Part shown: in pieces, positions 13,129-25,784 of the stretch | Layout: each line of letters begins with the position of its first letter | Position numbering within the stretch: position 1 is the stretch's first letter | From: Stenopsyche tienmushanensis | Lineage: Eukaryota > Arthropoda > Insecta > Trichoptera > Stenopsychidae | Length of the DNA: 64,000 nucleotides | NCBI GenBank assembly: GCA_008973525.1 | Contig: WACJ01000047.1 | Span: 372,001-436,000, forward strand | Reading direction: 5' to 3' | Translations under genes and position numbers: made by a program | Notes under the pieces: generated by a model | Database searches by the model: none | The model's input: the letters and a program-made list of their open reading frames with translations, nothing else | What the model was told of the DNA's origin: nothing

Positions 13129-13226
13129 ATTCTGAGCGAACCAGATTTGTCGCCCACGGCGAGCAGCTTCTGAATAGGGTCCCATGCGATGGCTGTTGGG
13201 GAGAACGGGAAACCATGGCGAAAAGT
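13129..13226 (-). CDS. tomosyn: Internal coding exon of tomosyn (Lgl/STXBP5-family WD40 protein)
   Basis: This 98-nt exon encodes 32 complete codons plus two bases of the next. It begins in phase 0 at TFRHGFPFSPTAIAWDP and continues IQKLLAVGDKSG, then SLR. This fits the N-terminal start of the first WD40 blade in tomosyn, where the family shows RHGFP, PTA.A.DP, QK.LA.G and G..R, followed by (I/L)FGRPGVD from the next exon. Tomosyn binds syntaxin and SNAP-25 through a C-terminal R-SNARE motif and limits synaptic vesicle priming; that domain is not in the window. The acceptor reads TTCTTTCCTTGCAG on the minus strand, ending at 13227. The donor side is GTATCCTTTT from 13128 (see separate entry). 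Synonymous codons are GC-richer than the surroundings, as expected for a real exon. Lgl itself is the closest alternative, but the RHGFP and KSGSLR wording favours tomosyn. Confidence 0.85.
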
Positions 13227-13850
13227 CTGCAAGGAAAGAAAGAAAAAAATTAATTAAAACTTCCATAACACCTAATGATGAAATATTAATTAAGAAGCGC
13301 TTATAAAAAAAATTTTTTTTTCTTAATTAATTCATAACACACGCATAATTCTTAAACAATGCCCGATATCATTAATGCATCATCAAATGTAGTTACGCAT
13401 GATACGTTACAATTTCAGCTGAAATTTGCGGTCAATCTATCGCAGTTTCAGTCGTGTCGGCATAAATGTCATCGTGGGTGATTAAATTCGAATTTGCTGT
13501 GGTCAAATGCAAGCGAATAATTTGAGTCGTGCTATCATATGATGGTTATAGTTTCTATAATGCAAATATGATTCCATGGAGAATGGTAATTATGCAACAA
13601 CACACAGCGTATAGAATATGCCCAGCAAAATAATTTTATTAATAAAAGCCGAATTGCATATTGAGTCATTTGTGTTTCTATAAGAACGCGTTGCCAATAA
13701 AAAATCAAAGCTTTCCATAAGAAGATATTAGAACATAACAAGTTTTGGTAATTAAAATTATCCAATATTCAAACCAGTTATTTTTATCATTTATTTAATA
13801 AAATATATTTTCTTATTGATTAATTAATATATAACACTAACTGACTACTG
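13227..13850. other. Presumed tomosyn intron upstream of the exon
   Basis: The acceptor polypyrimidine tract of the exon lies at 13227-13245 (plus-strand purine run). A poly(A)/poly(T) patch lies at 13305-13322. Nothing else is recognised. Confidence 0.5.
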
Positions 13851-14380
13851 AGCTGATACTCAGTTTATCTACTGTATATTGCTACTTTTACAAATCATGA
13901 CTTGCTTGTCACTCGCTATCTCTTATATAGTCGACCCTATTCAACAATATGGAGCATGATGAACCTTACCGGTTTTGAGCCAAGAAGCTTAGGAACAGAA
14001 AAAGGACTTGAGGAGAGGCATATGAAGAACTTCGCTTTGCAACGTTAAAAGCATTACCTTCGGTTGCCTTCTATATCGCTTTAAAATCGCCAAACTGAGA
14101 GAGTTGACCTGAAATAGGAAAGCACTCAGTCTGCACTTATGCATCACGTATGTCTTCACCCTAGCCCGGAAATACCCTAACGAGAAAAGGAGGGACTGGA
14201 CTTTGCACTTCAGAGAGCCCTTTCCAGTAGAATCAAAAAGCCTCTGTCTTCCGAAGAAAACTACTCAGTCAGCGTTCGTCTATACGTTCATTCAGGATAC
14301 CCACTGGGTAAGCGTTCGAAATGAAACTCGGTGGTAATGCTACCTCAATATCAAGCGAATGAGGAGGTGAATGTATGATA
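13851..14380 (-). repeat. LTR-like dispersed repeat, left copy (opposite orientation to 18485-19040)
   Basis: This is the reverse-complement partner of 18485-19040. A 111-nt core (14123-14233) matches 18691-18801 reversed with one mismatch. The ends of similarity are at AGCTGATACT (13851) and ATGTATGATA (14380). Relative to the right copy it lacks a ~38-nt and a ~20-nt block and has its own ~35-nt block near 14080-14120, so the two are related copies that differ by modular indels. Read on the minus strand it contains a TATATAAG box (13923-13930) near the downstream end, as LTR promoters do. No coding sequence is visible. It may be a solo LTR fragment or a non-autonomous element; the family is not identified. 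Confidence 0.8.
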
Positions 14381-17300
14381 CAAACGTGATGGATTTTTTT
14401 TCACCTTTGAACATACAAACGAACATGTATTGATGATAACTTGTGGCATTTGATGATTATTACTCAAACTTTTGATACCCTTCATATTACTTTTGTTGTT
14501 TAAAACTCGATGAATTCAACATTAAATACATCGTTTGATTACGGTTTGAGCAATACAAAAACAATTCATGTTTTCGTATGAAAAAACGTTGATTATACCT
14601 GAACTGTACAAAGCAATAAAGGGTACAAAGCAATAAGGCCTGAAGCTCCGTGCCTCCTTGAATTTTCCATCATCATCCATCTGTGAATCGAACAAGTTTA
14701 TTTATACACGGAGTCTAAATACGCTGAGGAAATTCTAATATATGCTTTAAAGTTAATTTGCTTCTGGAAATGTGGCTCTTTTGCGTTTCATATGTCTCGG
14801 CCGCAAAAATGCAGGAATGATTGATGTCGGCTTAAAAACGTATACTCGTATATCACCATGGAATATAATATAATTTTCAAAGACACAATACATTTCACAT
14901 ACGAACGATCATGTTATTATGAGATTTTTCATACGAATGAACAACAATAATTTACGTGGTACCGAGAAGAATCTGCGGATTAACTAGAAAATTATGTAAA
15001 CGATGAATAACGGCGATGTGGATGATATTTTAAGGGTTCAGTTGATATTGTATTTTTCGCTAGGAGTTCTCTTCATATTCAAGACACAAAACAGAATTTA
15101 TTTTTATTTTTTGTTCTGTGCACTACTCATTTTGCTTCGTAATTTTAGCTTTCAAAGCCACAGATGCTGGGCACCGGTTGTGTTGCAGACGCTCGTTAAA
15201 CCAAACTCTCGATTGCATACAGATGGAAATGGAGGCGTACAAACACAGAGTAATGCGGTTTGGCACAAAATCGTGCTAGAATTTTTCATAGCTAGAACCT
15301 GGAAATTTTATGTAAATGAGAATTGATTCATATTTTAAACATATAATATCGGAAGACGTCTGAAAGCGCCGAAAGATCTCATACAATTTATATATTATGC
15401 ATGGAACCGTTTATTAAATAAATACGCCCTTATCGTCCGCAGAAAAAAATTATTTATTGGCGAACTGTCGCCTTTGTCCGGGGTTGTTATTATTTATGAT
15501 CGAAACGTACAGGATTTATCTCGAAAATAAGCCTCCTGAGGCAGAACCAAACCCCATGCTCGAGACAAGTTAGCACAAAGCCTCCGAAATAAATCATCCA
15601 TTTGTAGTTTAAAATACATTACTTTACACTTGACGGAGTTTTATTTCGTTATCAAACAACATCTCTTTGATCACTCCGTGGTAAAAAAGGAAAGGGAGGA
15701 AAACTCCAAAAACAATACGCCGGAAAGGGGTATCAAAAGGGAATAATTCATGTACTGGAATTTCGCAGATAATGAAGTCGGACAATAGGGAGTAACGAAT
15801 ATAATGTGCTGTCACCGCCAATAAACAAGAATAAGCACAAACGTTTTATAGATGCTTTTTGTAGCAATTTTGGAAGACTTTATTGAGGACAATATTAAAT
15901 AAATCTATTCTTAGCCATCGCTCCACCTGAAGATGTGTGAAAAAATTAATAATTTACAATCGTTCTGTTGTAATATTAAAGGGCCTTTCAATTCAAAATG
16001 TTTTAAAGGAGAAGTTTTAAATAGAAGATAATTAACAAAAAATGTATCAAAACTTTTATATTGTCATTTAATGGTTTGATTAAGTGTTTTCAATTAATTT
16101 CTTGGCATTAAATAAACATTCCATTTTAAGACACTTAATATTAACCCTCTTAGTGCCTGTCTTTGATAAATCGCCGTTGTCAACACTTGCGAAAATTGCC
16201 AATGACGATATATCGTAGTATACGCGAATGCGCATTTCTATTCGCATCAAAAGACAACTCTCCTTCAAAATAACTTCATATAACATTATATACAACTTTT
16301 ATTTAATAAGTTAATATATATATATATTTGAAATTAAAATTAGTTTTTTTTTAATTATCGAATAAGGGCAGAAGGACCCTTCGCCGCAACGCATTTGAAA
16401 CCCAAAACATTTTTAGTGAGACGACAGAATTCCATCCTGATCACCATCTAAAGTGCTTAACGAACGACGTCGTTCCGCAGCATGGGGTGGCAATAAACAA
16501 AGTGTAAAACCTGAAAACTTCCCCGGTCACGTTATTACATAACGGAAAAACCACCGGGATAACGACGTAAAACTGTGAAAGTGACACGAAGGACGCTCTA
16601 AAACGTCTACATTGTTACAAAAAAGCCATAAATGCAACATTACGGCTGCTTTAGGGCGAATTAAAAACCAACCACGGGCATGATTATTGCGTCGAGATTG
16701 CAGAGTACAAGTACGCACTCACTTTTAGGGAGTAATAATATAAATGGACGGTCTATTTCCATTAGGGGTGTGTGAAAGTGCGAAGTACGCGTGACGGATG
16801 TGTCGACGCAAAAAAACATCCCCCAGTCTTATAACCGATTAAATGGGGTAATTTTATTACATTTTAAATTCGGGATGTAATCTTCATCGAAATACTGGGA
16901 CATCCAAACAATGGACTCCGCGCCATACTGAGAAATTAGTTTCGTCGGAGTGAATGTAAAATTATGGTGCGAATTCGTACGCCTCATAAAAGAGCCGTAG
17001 ACCTTTCAACGCAAATTACGTCTCTGTTCCAGATTTCACTCAAGACAAACACAGACTCCATCTTTAACTATTGTCTTTGGTTCCGATTGTTTCGCATCAG
17101 AGCGAATCTCTTATTCTGTCAAATCTATGGGCGTCTTAATAAAGGTCATCGTACTATGAAGCACAACAATTTTTCGCAACGAATGTTTAAGGCCCGAATT
17201 AAAATTCCATTCATAAAAATGAATTTATTCCATGAATGAACATTGCAGACGCAATTCATACAGCGTACAAAATCAGATATTCCTTTCAAATAAAAACGAA

Positions 17301-18484
17301 ACAGAATAAGGGTTGAAATCCGGGTGGACAACGAGACAACCGGTTTTAGACATCGAGCGCCCTTTGCAATCAACCCAAACTCCTCGAATAGAATTATCGT
17401 CGCATGAATGCTTTTCTGAAATTTATTTTTGTTCGTTATATCCCGGAAAATTGAGACTTTTTACCAGGGTATTCATCTTTTGAAGACCTTAATTTTTTTA
17501 TCGAATTTCATATATTAAAAAAATGCCAAATAAAATAATCTCCGATTTAATATATAGCTTCAGTTTTTAGATTGTAGATTAAAAAATAATTTACTTTTCA
17601 CTTGATTGAAATTGGTACAGATAGACCTTTCTTTTATGGTAACATTACATCGAAGAATACGGAGGAAAATCGAAACAATTTCCAATTTGTGAGATACGAT
17701 TACATCGCCTCGTTAGCAAAAATATTAAGACAATCAGTAAATAATGACGATATTTCAATTCAATTTATTATCCCATTCCAAGTATATCGTATAACATAAA
17801 AATTGAGCAAAAATAAGAATTCTTCTTAAATTATTTTTATCTGGAAACATAACTCATCTACTCCTACACTCTCCCCAAGGGAAGCAAAGTTTCAGTTATC
17901 CATTGAATTCCGTTTTGAGCTGTCATCATCGCTACGATATATTATTTGTAGCCCCACGTTTTTTTTATAAAAGGGCGGAAAAGCAATCAATATTTTTTTA
18001 ATCATTTAAATATTTATTATTAACAACAAAACTTTTGTTATTGACTGATCGTTTTTATTAGGTCTTGTTCAATTGTTGATCGTACTATGGGGAATTCAAA
18101 TTCCTTGTTTATTTATTTTAGTTGTATTATAAAAATGCTTCCTAACTATTGACCACAGAGGACCAATATTTATTGACTATTCAATATATAGGACATTTGT
18201 CATTCTAAGAATTTTTCTGAAGTTCCTAATCATATTAAGTTTTTGAAATTCCATAACAAAAACAATAAATCAACAATTCTCGCTTTTCATTAATAATAGA
18301 AAATATGCGTTTCCAGGAACATGTCTTTAAACGAACTCACAGAAACAAGTTTATAATCAAAAATTTTGATTACTTTTCGATATATCTAATATTCATACTG
18401 TATCTCATTATTGTTCATCATCATCATAGTGCAGCCATAAACAGTCCACTGCAAAACTATGGGCCACATCAATATCCATTCACA
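14381..18484. other. Spacer between the inverted repeats, nothing recognised
   Basis: Four kilobases of AT-rich DNA with no transposon gene or known exon. The 107-codon plus-strand frame at 15003-15326 looks like chance: it is hydrophobic, has no motif and no neighbouring signal. A run of TA repeats lies near 16313-16330. Confidence 0.5.
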
Positions 18485-19040
18485 TATCATACATTTTCCT
18501 CCTCATTTACTCGACGTTGAAGGTAACATTACCACCGAGTTTCATTTTTAACCCTCACCCAGTGGGTATCCTGAATGAACGTATAGACGAACGCTTTCGC
18601 GACTGTCTCGATAGGGAGTGTGGGAGGTTTGTAAAGACTGAGTAGTGTTCTTCGGAAGACAGTGTAAAACTACTCTAGGCAACCTTTTTGATTCTACTGG
18701 AAAGGGCTCTCTGGAGTGCAAAGTCCAGTCCCTCCTTTTCTCGTTAGGGTATTTCCGGGCTAGGGTGAAGACATACGTGATGCATAAGTGCAGACTGAGT
18801 GAGATTTCAAAGTGATATAGAAGGCAACCGACGACAATGCTGTTAACGTTGCAAAGTGAAGTTCTTCATATGCCTCTCCTCAAGTCCTTGTTCTGTTCCT
18901 AAGCTTCTTGGCTCAAAACCGGTAAGGTTCATCATGCTCCATATTTTTAAGTAGGGTTGCCTATATAAGAGATAGCGAGTGACAAGCAAGTCATGATTTG
19001 TAAAAGTAGCAATAAACAGTAGATAAACTGAGTATCAGCT
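18485..19040 (+). repeat. LTR-like dispersed repeat, right copy
   Basis: This is the inverted partner of 13851-14380. It contains TATATAAG at 18962-18969, followed about 50 nt later by AATAAACAG, an order (TATA box, then poly(A) signal) typical of an LTR. It has two extra blocks compared with the left copy (about 18595-18633 and 18665-18685). The match ends sharply at TATCATACAT (18485) and AGTATCAGCT (19040). Sequence continuing to 19466 looks related to a retroelement end (next entry), so the complete element may be longer than the shared part. Confidence 0.8.
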
Positions 19041-19466
19041 CGCTGTTAAAAGAGGATTTAATATGTAAATAAGTAGTAGTCAAGTGATTAATAGTTAAAA
19101 TAATACATAAAATTGTATAAGCACAGTAATTAGGAGTAGTCAAATATGGTTTAGCCGCAAAAAAATGTTAGTCAAATTAATAAGTAATTATGTCGCATTT
19201 AAGTATTCGAACTTCGGCGTTTAGTGCCGGCCGGGCACAATTAAACAATATTTGATCGGTCAGACTGGTAACAAACTGGAAAAAATAGACATAGTTAGAA
19301 CAAATAGGTGAAATTCAAATGGTTTCATAGTCAAAATTGTAGTATGGGAGTAGTCAAAACAGCCCTTTGGCGGTCGAACCGCGAGCCTAGTTGTGTAAGT
19401 TTTTCTTCTAATCTTAGTGTTCTTACGTTTATATGACAATAAAAAGTAGATGTCGTTGTTATTACA
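19041..19466 (+). repeat. Possible retroelement continuation with GTAGTCAA motifs and an LTR-like end
   Basis: Three exact copies of GTAGTCAA occur at 19076-19083, 19136-19143 and 19350-19357, with variants at about 19168 and 19326. The last part, from TGTAGTATGG (19338) to TTATTACA (ending 19466), is 129 nt. It starts TG, ends CA and carries AATAAA at 19438-19443 shortly before the end, which fits the end of an LTR. A small palindrome (GCGGTCGAACCGC, 19370-19382) lies inside. The left repeat shows a related AGTAGTCAG at its border, suggesting it once continued the same way. Element class is uncertain; BEL/Pao is only a guess. Confidence 0.35.
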
Positions 19467-22400
19467 TGTCTCATAAGAGAGTATTGCCTATATTTTGATA
19501 TAGTTTTCGATAAAATGATGTATTGTAAAGTAATTGTGCATACGAGCTCAATTTAATGGACTATGTCTAAACGCTCGTGGGTTCGTGAACTCGTGCGATA
19601 ACTAAACCACAAGACTTCCTGTAGGTAAATTAATTTTATTCTCACTGTTTTATGTTCAGGTTTTTGTAGAAAAATATTACAATATATAATTCGAATGTAA
19701 TCTGTTGGATTAAGATCAAATTTAAACAATAATAAAGTCAAAAATAAATTGCATATTAATTTGGAAAAGATGATTTTAAATATAATACAAAAATGCTACT
19801 TTCCTACAATGAATTTGTTATATAAATATTTATTTTATTGATAAAGGATAGTGGATTATATCTCAATGCCTTATGAAACCAGATACGAGGTGATTGTGGG
19901 TTTTTGAATTTGAAAAAAAAAAACTATTTATAGAAAAGCGGTGAGCAATCCCGTTCTTTAAATAAGGCAAAGAAGATATCCCAAACAGCTTGCGCCGACC
20001 TTTCTATCCATCTTTAAAGGTGAAAAATTGCCAAGAACCCTATTCCCGGTAATGAAGGGTGAGATTGTGGACTCTCAGGGCGGTTTCAGGTAGAGAAAAA
20101 CTTCGATAACAAGGGCAATCTTGGATAAAAATAAAACATTCAGTCGGCGAGCCATAAATCAGTTAAAAATACAATGTGGCGCAAAAAAGACAACACAACT
20201 TTGACAGTTACAAATAACTTTTAAGAGATTCCGAAGATGAATTATAAGACTTACGATGCTAATAATAAACGTAGATGATTTGAATTAAATCAGTTTCAAC
20301 GAGAATGGAAACAATACTCAATTATAACGAGTGCTTTACATAATTACATTTAAGCAAACGGCGAACACAAACAGCTTTCAATTAAATCACGGTAGGCTAC
20401 TTATAACGTGGATTTAATCGTATTTGCTCCATGGGGATAAATGTTTCATTGGAACTCAATTTAAAGGGGAAAGCTACGGCGATGTTTAATTTACATTACT
20501 CGCGTGGGGGGTAGTTTATGTACGGTTCATTAAACATTTTTAAAACACCTATACCTCAAATTTTATATCAAATAAGCACACAAATCAATACGGGATCATG
20601 AAAACAACACTATTAAATTTCACATAAATACTTTAAGTAGGAAGTAAAAAATAAGCAAATCTGCCTTCTTTCAAATTAAATGTTCATTAAATCAATATGA
20701 ATTAATTTTTCTTTGAATGAAATATCTGAAAACCTTTCCTTGATATCAGCAGATTTACCTTATTTATATTTACCAAAATTAAATATGGACACTGATTTCC
20801 CGTCGTCAAAAATAATAGTGCTCAAATATTGGGTCGTGAAAGCTGCTTTTTATTTTTTTTTGTTATAATACTCGTATATGAAATGTTCAGCTCTATTGAC
20901 TTAAAATAATAAGAATGATCTAACTAAATATTCCTAAAGGAGTTTTTTTAAGATTTGATTCTTTAAAATTTCCCAAGTCGCAATAAATCTTAAACTTATA
21001 AGGATTCAGCCAGGGAAAAAATCAAAACGCGTTTAAAATGGCCAACAAAGGACTATAGTTGTGAAGCATTCGGCACAAAAAAATCATGGATGGAAAGCAT
21101 TAAACCCCTAAAGGCAAGAGAACATCTCTCAACAGTCGTAGTATATTTGTAACACTCCTGATTTACAGTTTAAGCATTCAAACAAAAATATTGCATACCA
21201 TTCCCTATACGAAGATACATTTAACATATTTTTCACAAACTTATTTGTTCTTCTTGGCTTAAAGATCGTTTTTATATTGCCTTTTAAAACGTAAGATACT
21301 GATTACAACGTATCTCAAAAATATTATTGAAAGATCCAAAACCAAGATAGATATTACTATTGTTTTTCGAAGAATAATAGTATTTTGAAGTAAAAATTCC
21401 AATCTTGATACTATCTTTATATTTATCTAAATGTATTCCATGTGGGTGACATAAAACTGAATCTTTTAAAATGAATAATACAAATCAAAGCATGTTTATG
21501 AAATGAAAATAAGAACTTACTATAGTTATACAAATGGAAGAAATATAAGTAAATATCACTGATTATTTTAATATACAGATGTATATGTTACATGTACATT
21601 TTGATACGGAATTTACTTAATCGTTTAATTGGTATTTTTAAGCCGTGGTGAAATTAAATTCGAAAAAAGGTGCTTGTCTCTCAAGTGCCACGTTCGGATT
21701 TATCCCGAGCAGAATGAAAAATAACGATATTTTCGGTCTACTCGTTTACTTCTATATTCTTCCAAATCATGAATGTATGTCGTTTGTGAACATCACAAGC
21801 AATAATGATGATACTCGTATATCTGATAATGATATCTTTAATATTTGATCTAAAACAGTTATCAAATGCATTTGAAAGCTACAAAAATGTGAATGAATCA
21901 ATCAATGGTGAAACCATATGGATGATTAGAATAACATTCGGCAAATATTAATGCGTCTTGTGAATATTTTGATTCAAAACAAGGGGAGAAATGGATTTTT
22001 AAAATTAATTTTCCATATACAGTACATATTTGTCATGTATTTCTAGTAGACGGTTTTAAAATAATTCAAATTCGATGTTTATAAAATAGTTTTTAAATAT
22101 ATTTTCATCTTTGTGTTCGGCGTTGTTATGCCTATTTTGAAAAAATCATGAAATGTAAGGATAAAAGCATCATTGAAATTTCGTAAAGGACAATGTAAGA
22201 CCGTGGCATTTTAAATATTTAGAGAGGCTCCTCCACACAAAGAGTTCATTTGTGGAAAAGTGGAGGATGATGCCCACACAGAACGGTTTCAAAGCGAAAA
22301 GGATGATCCCACTGAATACCGAAGGCAATTACAGCCCCCTTAAAATGGTCCTTTCCGACCGTGTAAAGGTTTTACTTCGTCAAAATATTAAGCCTTGCAG

Positions 22401-23360
22401 AACAAGAGCGGACGTCCGCAGTGCAACAAAGGCAGGATTTGTTAATTATTGACTTGTTATTGCAAAACGAAGGGATTAGGTCGAATCTGCGCGGTGGAAA
22501 GAAACGTGAATCGTATAGTAGGGTTGAGGGCTAAATTATTTTGTAATTTAATGAAATATGCCGAGTGTATGATGTACGCATTATCCATTTTGTCTCATTA
22601 ATATTAGAGTAGTGTAGGCAGATGTTTCATTAAGTTGAGAGTGGGTGATTACTTTTCGTTATATGAAATATCGTACGACCACGTAATTTACATGCGGTAA
22701 GCAGATGGGGATGTTTGTTACAAGTTTTAAAGTTTAAGGTGTAAAGTAACACCAATGCTTACGCGCTGTGAATTACAACCACATTTTTATACGTGACTTG
22801 TGTATGGATTGATATTGAATACGCCAGATCAAATGTTACAAATTTCACTTCGTCACAGCTGTAAATCTACTGATAACGAGGTGTTCATCTTTGTTTAAAA
22901 ATAAAATTAAAAACTAAAAAAACCACAATAGAGTAGAAATGTATACTTAAATATAGCTGACAAGACCTTAACGACCTTACGTTCACGAGCTCAAATATCT
23001 TGAACAAAATGATTGTATTCCAATTTTTACAATTGGAAATCTTAAGATACAAGATTAAAAAATAAAATCTTGCAAATATATAAGTTGCTGTAAAAGAGCA
23101 AAATCTTCAAGATTTTCGCGAATCTTCAAGAAGCGGCTTCCAAGATTTTTTGAAAATTAAAATATATAAAATTGACAAAGTTACGACGTTTAAATTTGAT
23201 ATTTATCGATAAATACTATGAAATGATTCGTGGAAGGTTTTCAGTCAATATTGGAACCTCCGTCCAGTTAAATAAAGCCATGAAAACATTTGAAAGGCGA
23301 TACATAAAAAGCACGTTCTCAAATATCACATATTTCGCATGCAAAGGGTGAGTCGTATAT
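19467..23360. other. Non-coding stretch, nothing recognised
   Basis: AT-rich DNA. The 66-codon plus-strand frame at 22252-22452 is basic and GC-richer than its flanks but matches nothing I know. No repeats or RNA genes were recognised. Confidence 0.45.
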
Positions 23361-23654
23361 TTAGTCTACATCGATCGTGACGATTTCCTTCAGCACCATC
23401 TGCTCACGACGGCGCCTTTCGAAGATGAAACCCAATACACGGTTTTCCGGTTGACTAAACGATAATTTTTCCAATATGAAGAGGCAACTCTTGGCGACCA
23501 GCTCGGATAAGATGAGCAGCCGAGAGGGAAGGCGAGATCGTGACTTGACTTTAGCATTCATCAAACTCCGGAGGCGTGAATCTTGTTTCAATACGAATAT
23601 CAAGCAATATCGTTCCGGGCCCTCAGAGAAAGCTTTCCGCGAATATATTCCCAA
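23361..23654 (-). CDS. Unrecognised 97-codon open frame with coding-like codon choice
   Basis: This frame opens at an ATG at 23654 and ends with TAA at 23361-23363. The C-terminal half reads FILEKLSFSQPENRVLGFIF, then ERRRREQMVLKEIVTIDVD. Its codons (for example GTG CTG AAG GAA ATC GTC ACG ATC near the end) favour G or C at third positions, unlike the surrounding AT-rich DNA. The N-terminal half is rich in Arg, Ser and Leu. I see no signal peptide, convincing membrane segment or known motif. It could be a small nested gene, the last exon of a larger gene, a retrocopy fragment, or a chance frame in a GC island. A splice acceptor or promoter could not be assigned. Confidence 0.2.
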   Translation of the reverse strand: MGIYSRKAFSEGPERYCLIFVLKQDSRLRSLMNAKVKSRSRLPSRLLILSELVAKSCLFILEKLSFSQPENRVLGFIFERRRREQMVLKEIVTIDVD

Positions 23655-25784
23655 ATAAAAATACGAATTTCCCCATCTGTATTTTTAGATTTCCGCATAA
23701 AACGAACGCTTCTATTAAGTCGTGAAAAATACATTTATGCCTCGGTGGCATGCTGCTGAGGATTAACGATATCGGCGATTGATAAAATGGCTGATAAAAA
23801 GAGTAATAATACAGGCGTGCCTTCATATTCTATCTGAAAAACAGCAATCGTTCAAATTTATAACTATTGCATGAGCCATTTAATTTAACGATCATAGACT
23901 GCTGAGCAAAAATACGACGCTGAAATGACTATGATCAATGTGCGCGAAAAAGCCGCTGTTTGTTTGTGCAAAAGCGTAATTTCGGACAGAATTTCACTCG
24001 AAAGCGTCCATCAGTTTCAACGAAATTATCGCAATATAAAAGCATTCTTATGTACATGAAAATTCATATTTTCATGGAATGCTTTATGTTCTTGGAAAAG
24101 CATTTTACGTGCCGCGAAATAGCTTTAAAAGCCCCCGAAAAACCGCATTCTCTAATATGCATTAAACAGCATCCCATCGACTATTAACAAATATTTTTTA
24201 TTAATATTACTCTTTATCTTATTAAATGACTTGATTTTCAGTCTTTCATTTAAGAAATTATTGATGAAAATATATTATATGGGTAATTTGTGAAAAGATA
24301 ACTATTTTTGAATTATAATTATGGTTATAAATCAAACGCTTTCAAGAGATCATTTCTGACTGTCTTGACTTGAACCCAGACAAATGCAATAAAAATGCAT
24401 AATCTAAATAGTTGTGAAAAGTTGTGAAATTTACATCATTTATAAATATTACTATAATGTAACATAATAGAGTGATCTTGAAAACAAACTAATTAAAATT
24501 ATTCGTATAAATTTTATTGTAATTTGCCATTAGAAGGTGTATTCGACGGATATGGTTTAATATTGACAACCAACAATTTGTTACATTTCGAACGGATTAA
24601 TATCAAAGCTTCTGGAAATAAATAAAAGCTTTCTGTACATTGTTTACTGAATGCATGCAAGCGTAAACGGCAATTAGTCATTTCCATACATTAAACAATG
24701 ATCAAAATTTCGCTTTGTAGGTTCATATTGATTTCACTTCATCAGAGGTGCATTCAAAACAATCTAGATAAGGCATTTTCCATTAAAAATCCTATTTTCA
24801 ATTTTTAAGCCCCTGCACTGACAGCATACATTCAAGCGATGCGATGATACAATTTTCCATTATTCAAAAAAATTCTGTATAAATGTTTTTCTTTTTTTGC
24901 TCTCCCAACGGTAAGTCAAAATTGATTAGTTTTCAACGCTTGCAACAACAAAGAAGTCAATGACTGTTATGGAAAAAGATATATTTTTGAATGTGCGACA
25001 CAAACATGATTTCGCCGAAAGGCACTCAATCGAAAACTTCATGAAATAATCTTTAATCGAGCAGTAAACGAAAGCGAAACTTGAATTTTCAATAAAGCCT
25101 CATAAAGAAGCACTTAATTGACGAAATTGCCAATATCTCCGGCTCCAACGAGGGCCCATTCAAATAATGGGATCGAATAAAAACACTAAACATACTACGT
25201 ATTTATAGTCGATCGAGCGCGTTAAGGCTAGATCGTGCCTTGAAATTACAACTTTAAAATTAATTTAAGCACACAAACGGAATTATTCTGTGTGCAGACA
25301 AAACTCGAACCTGCTACAATTTTAATATGCAAATTCGCCAGAAGTGGTCGCAGACGAACAGAATGGATGATTGTAGAAACTGACGAAGGACCAGGCTGAT
25401 AATTGAGTTAGGGTGAAACGCGGCCGCCATTACTGGCAACTCTCTCCCACATATGTAATTAATTTTCACAAAGCTGCCGCCTAAACAAAAAGCTCTCAAT
25501 TAAATATTCGTACTTGACCAATGACATTCTATCTACATGTAAATGTTTTTCAAATTTAATGGCTTTTAGTTTTTAAGCCTCAATTGTGACCATACGGACA
25601 CATTATAAATCTATTATAGCATAAAGGATAAAGGTAACTTTATATGTTATTGACTCATTAAAAAAATCCATCAGACAATGCAAATGGCACTAAATTATCT
25701 TAAATCCTATTATAAACTTATCTGTTGGAAACTCTTCAATATTCTTCTTCAATTCAACTTCAATGCATAAATATAACAGCAGAC
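23655..25784. other. Non-coding stretch, nothing recognised
   Basis: AT-rich DNA with a GC-richer patch near 25300-25470. No recognisable gene or repeat. The missing 3' end of the mariner at 25785-26587 was looked for here and not found. Confidence 0.45.

Noticed and set aside
15003..15326. 107-codon plus-strand open frame
   Set aside because: Hydrophobic first half is typical of translated AT-rich DNA; no motif.
12764..20840. 13-mer AAATATTGGGTCG present near 12764-12780 (minus) and 20824-20836 (plus), resembling some mariner termini
   Set aside because: Too short and no further similarity around either copy; could be coincidence.
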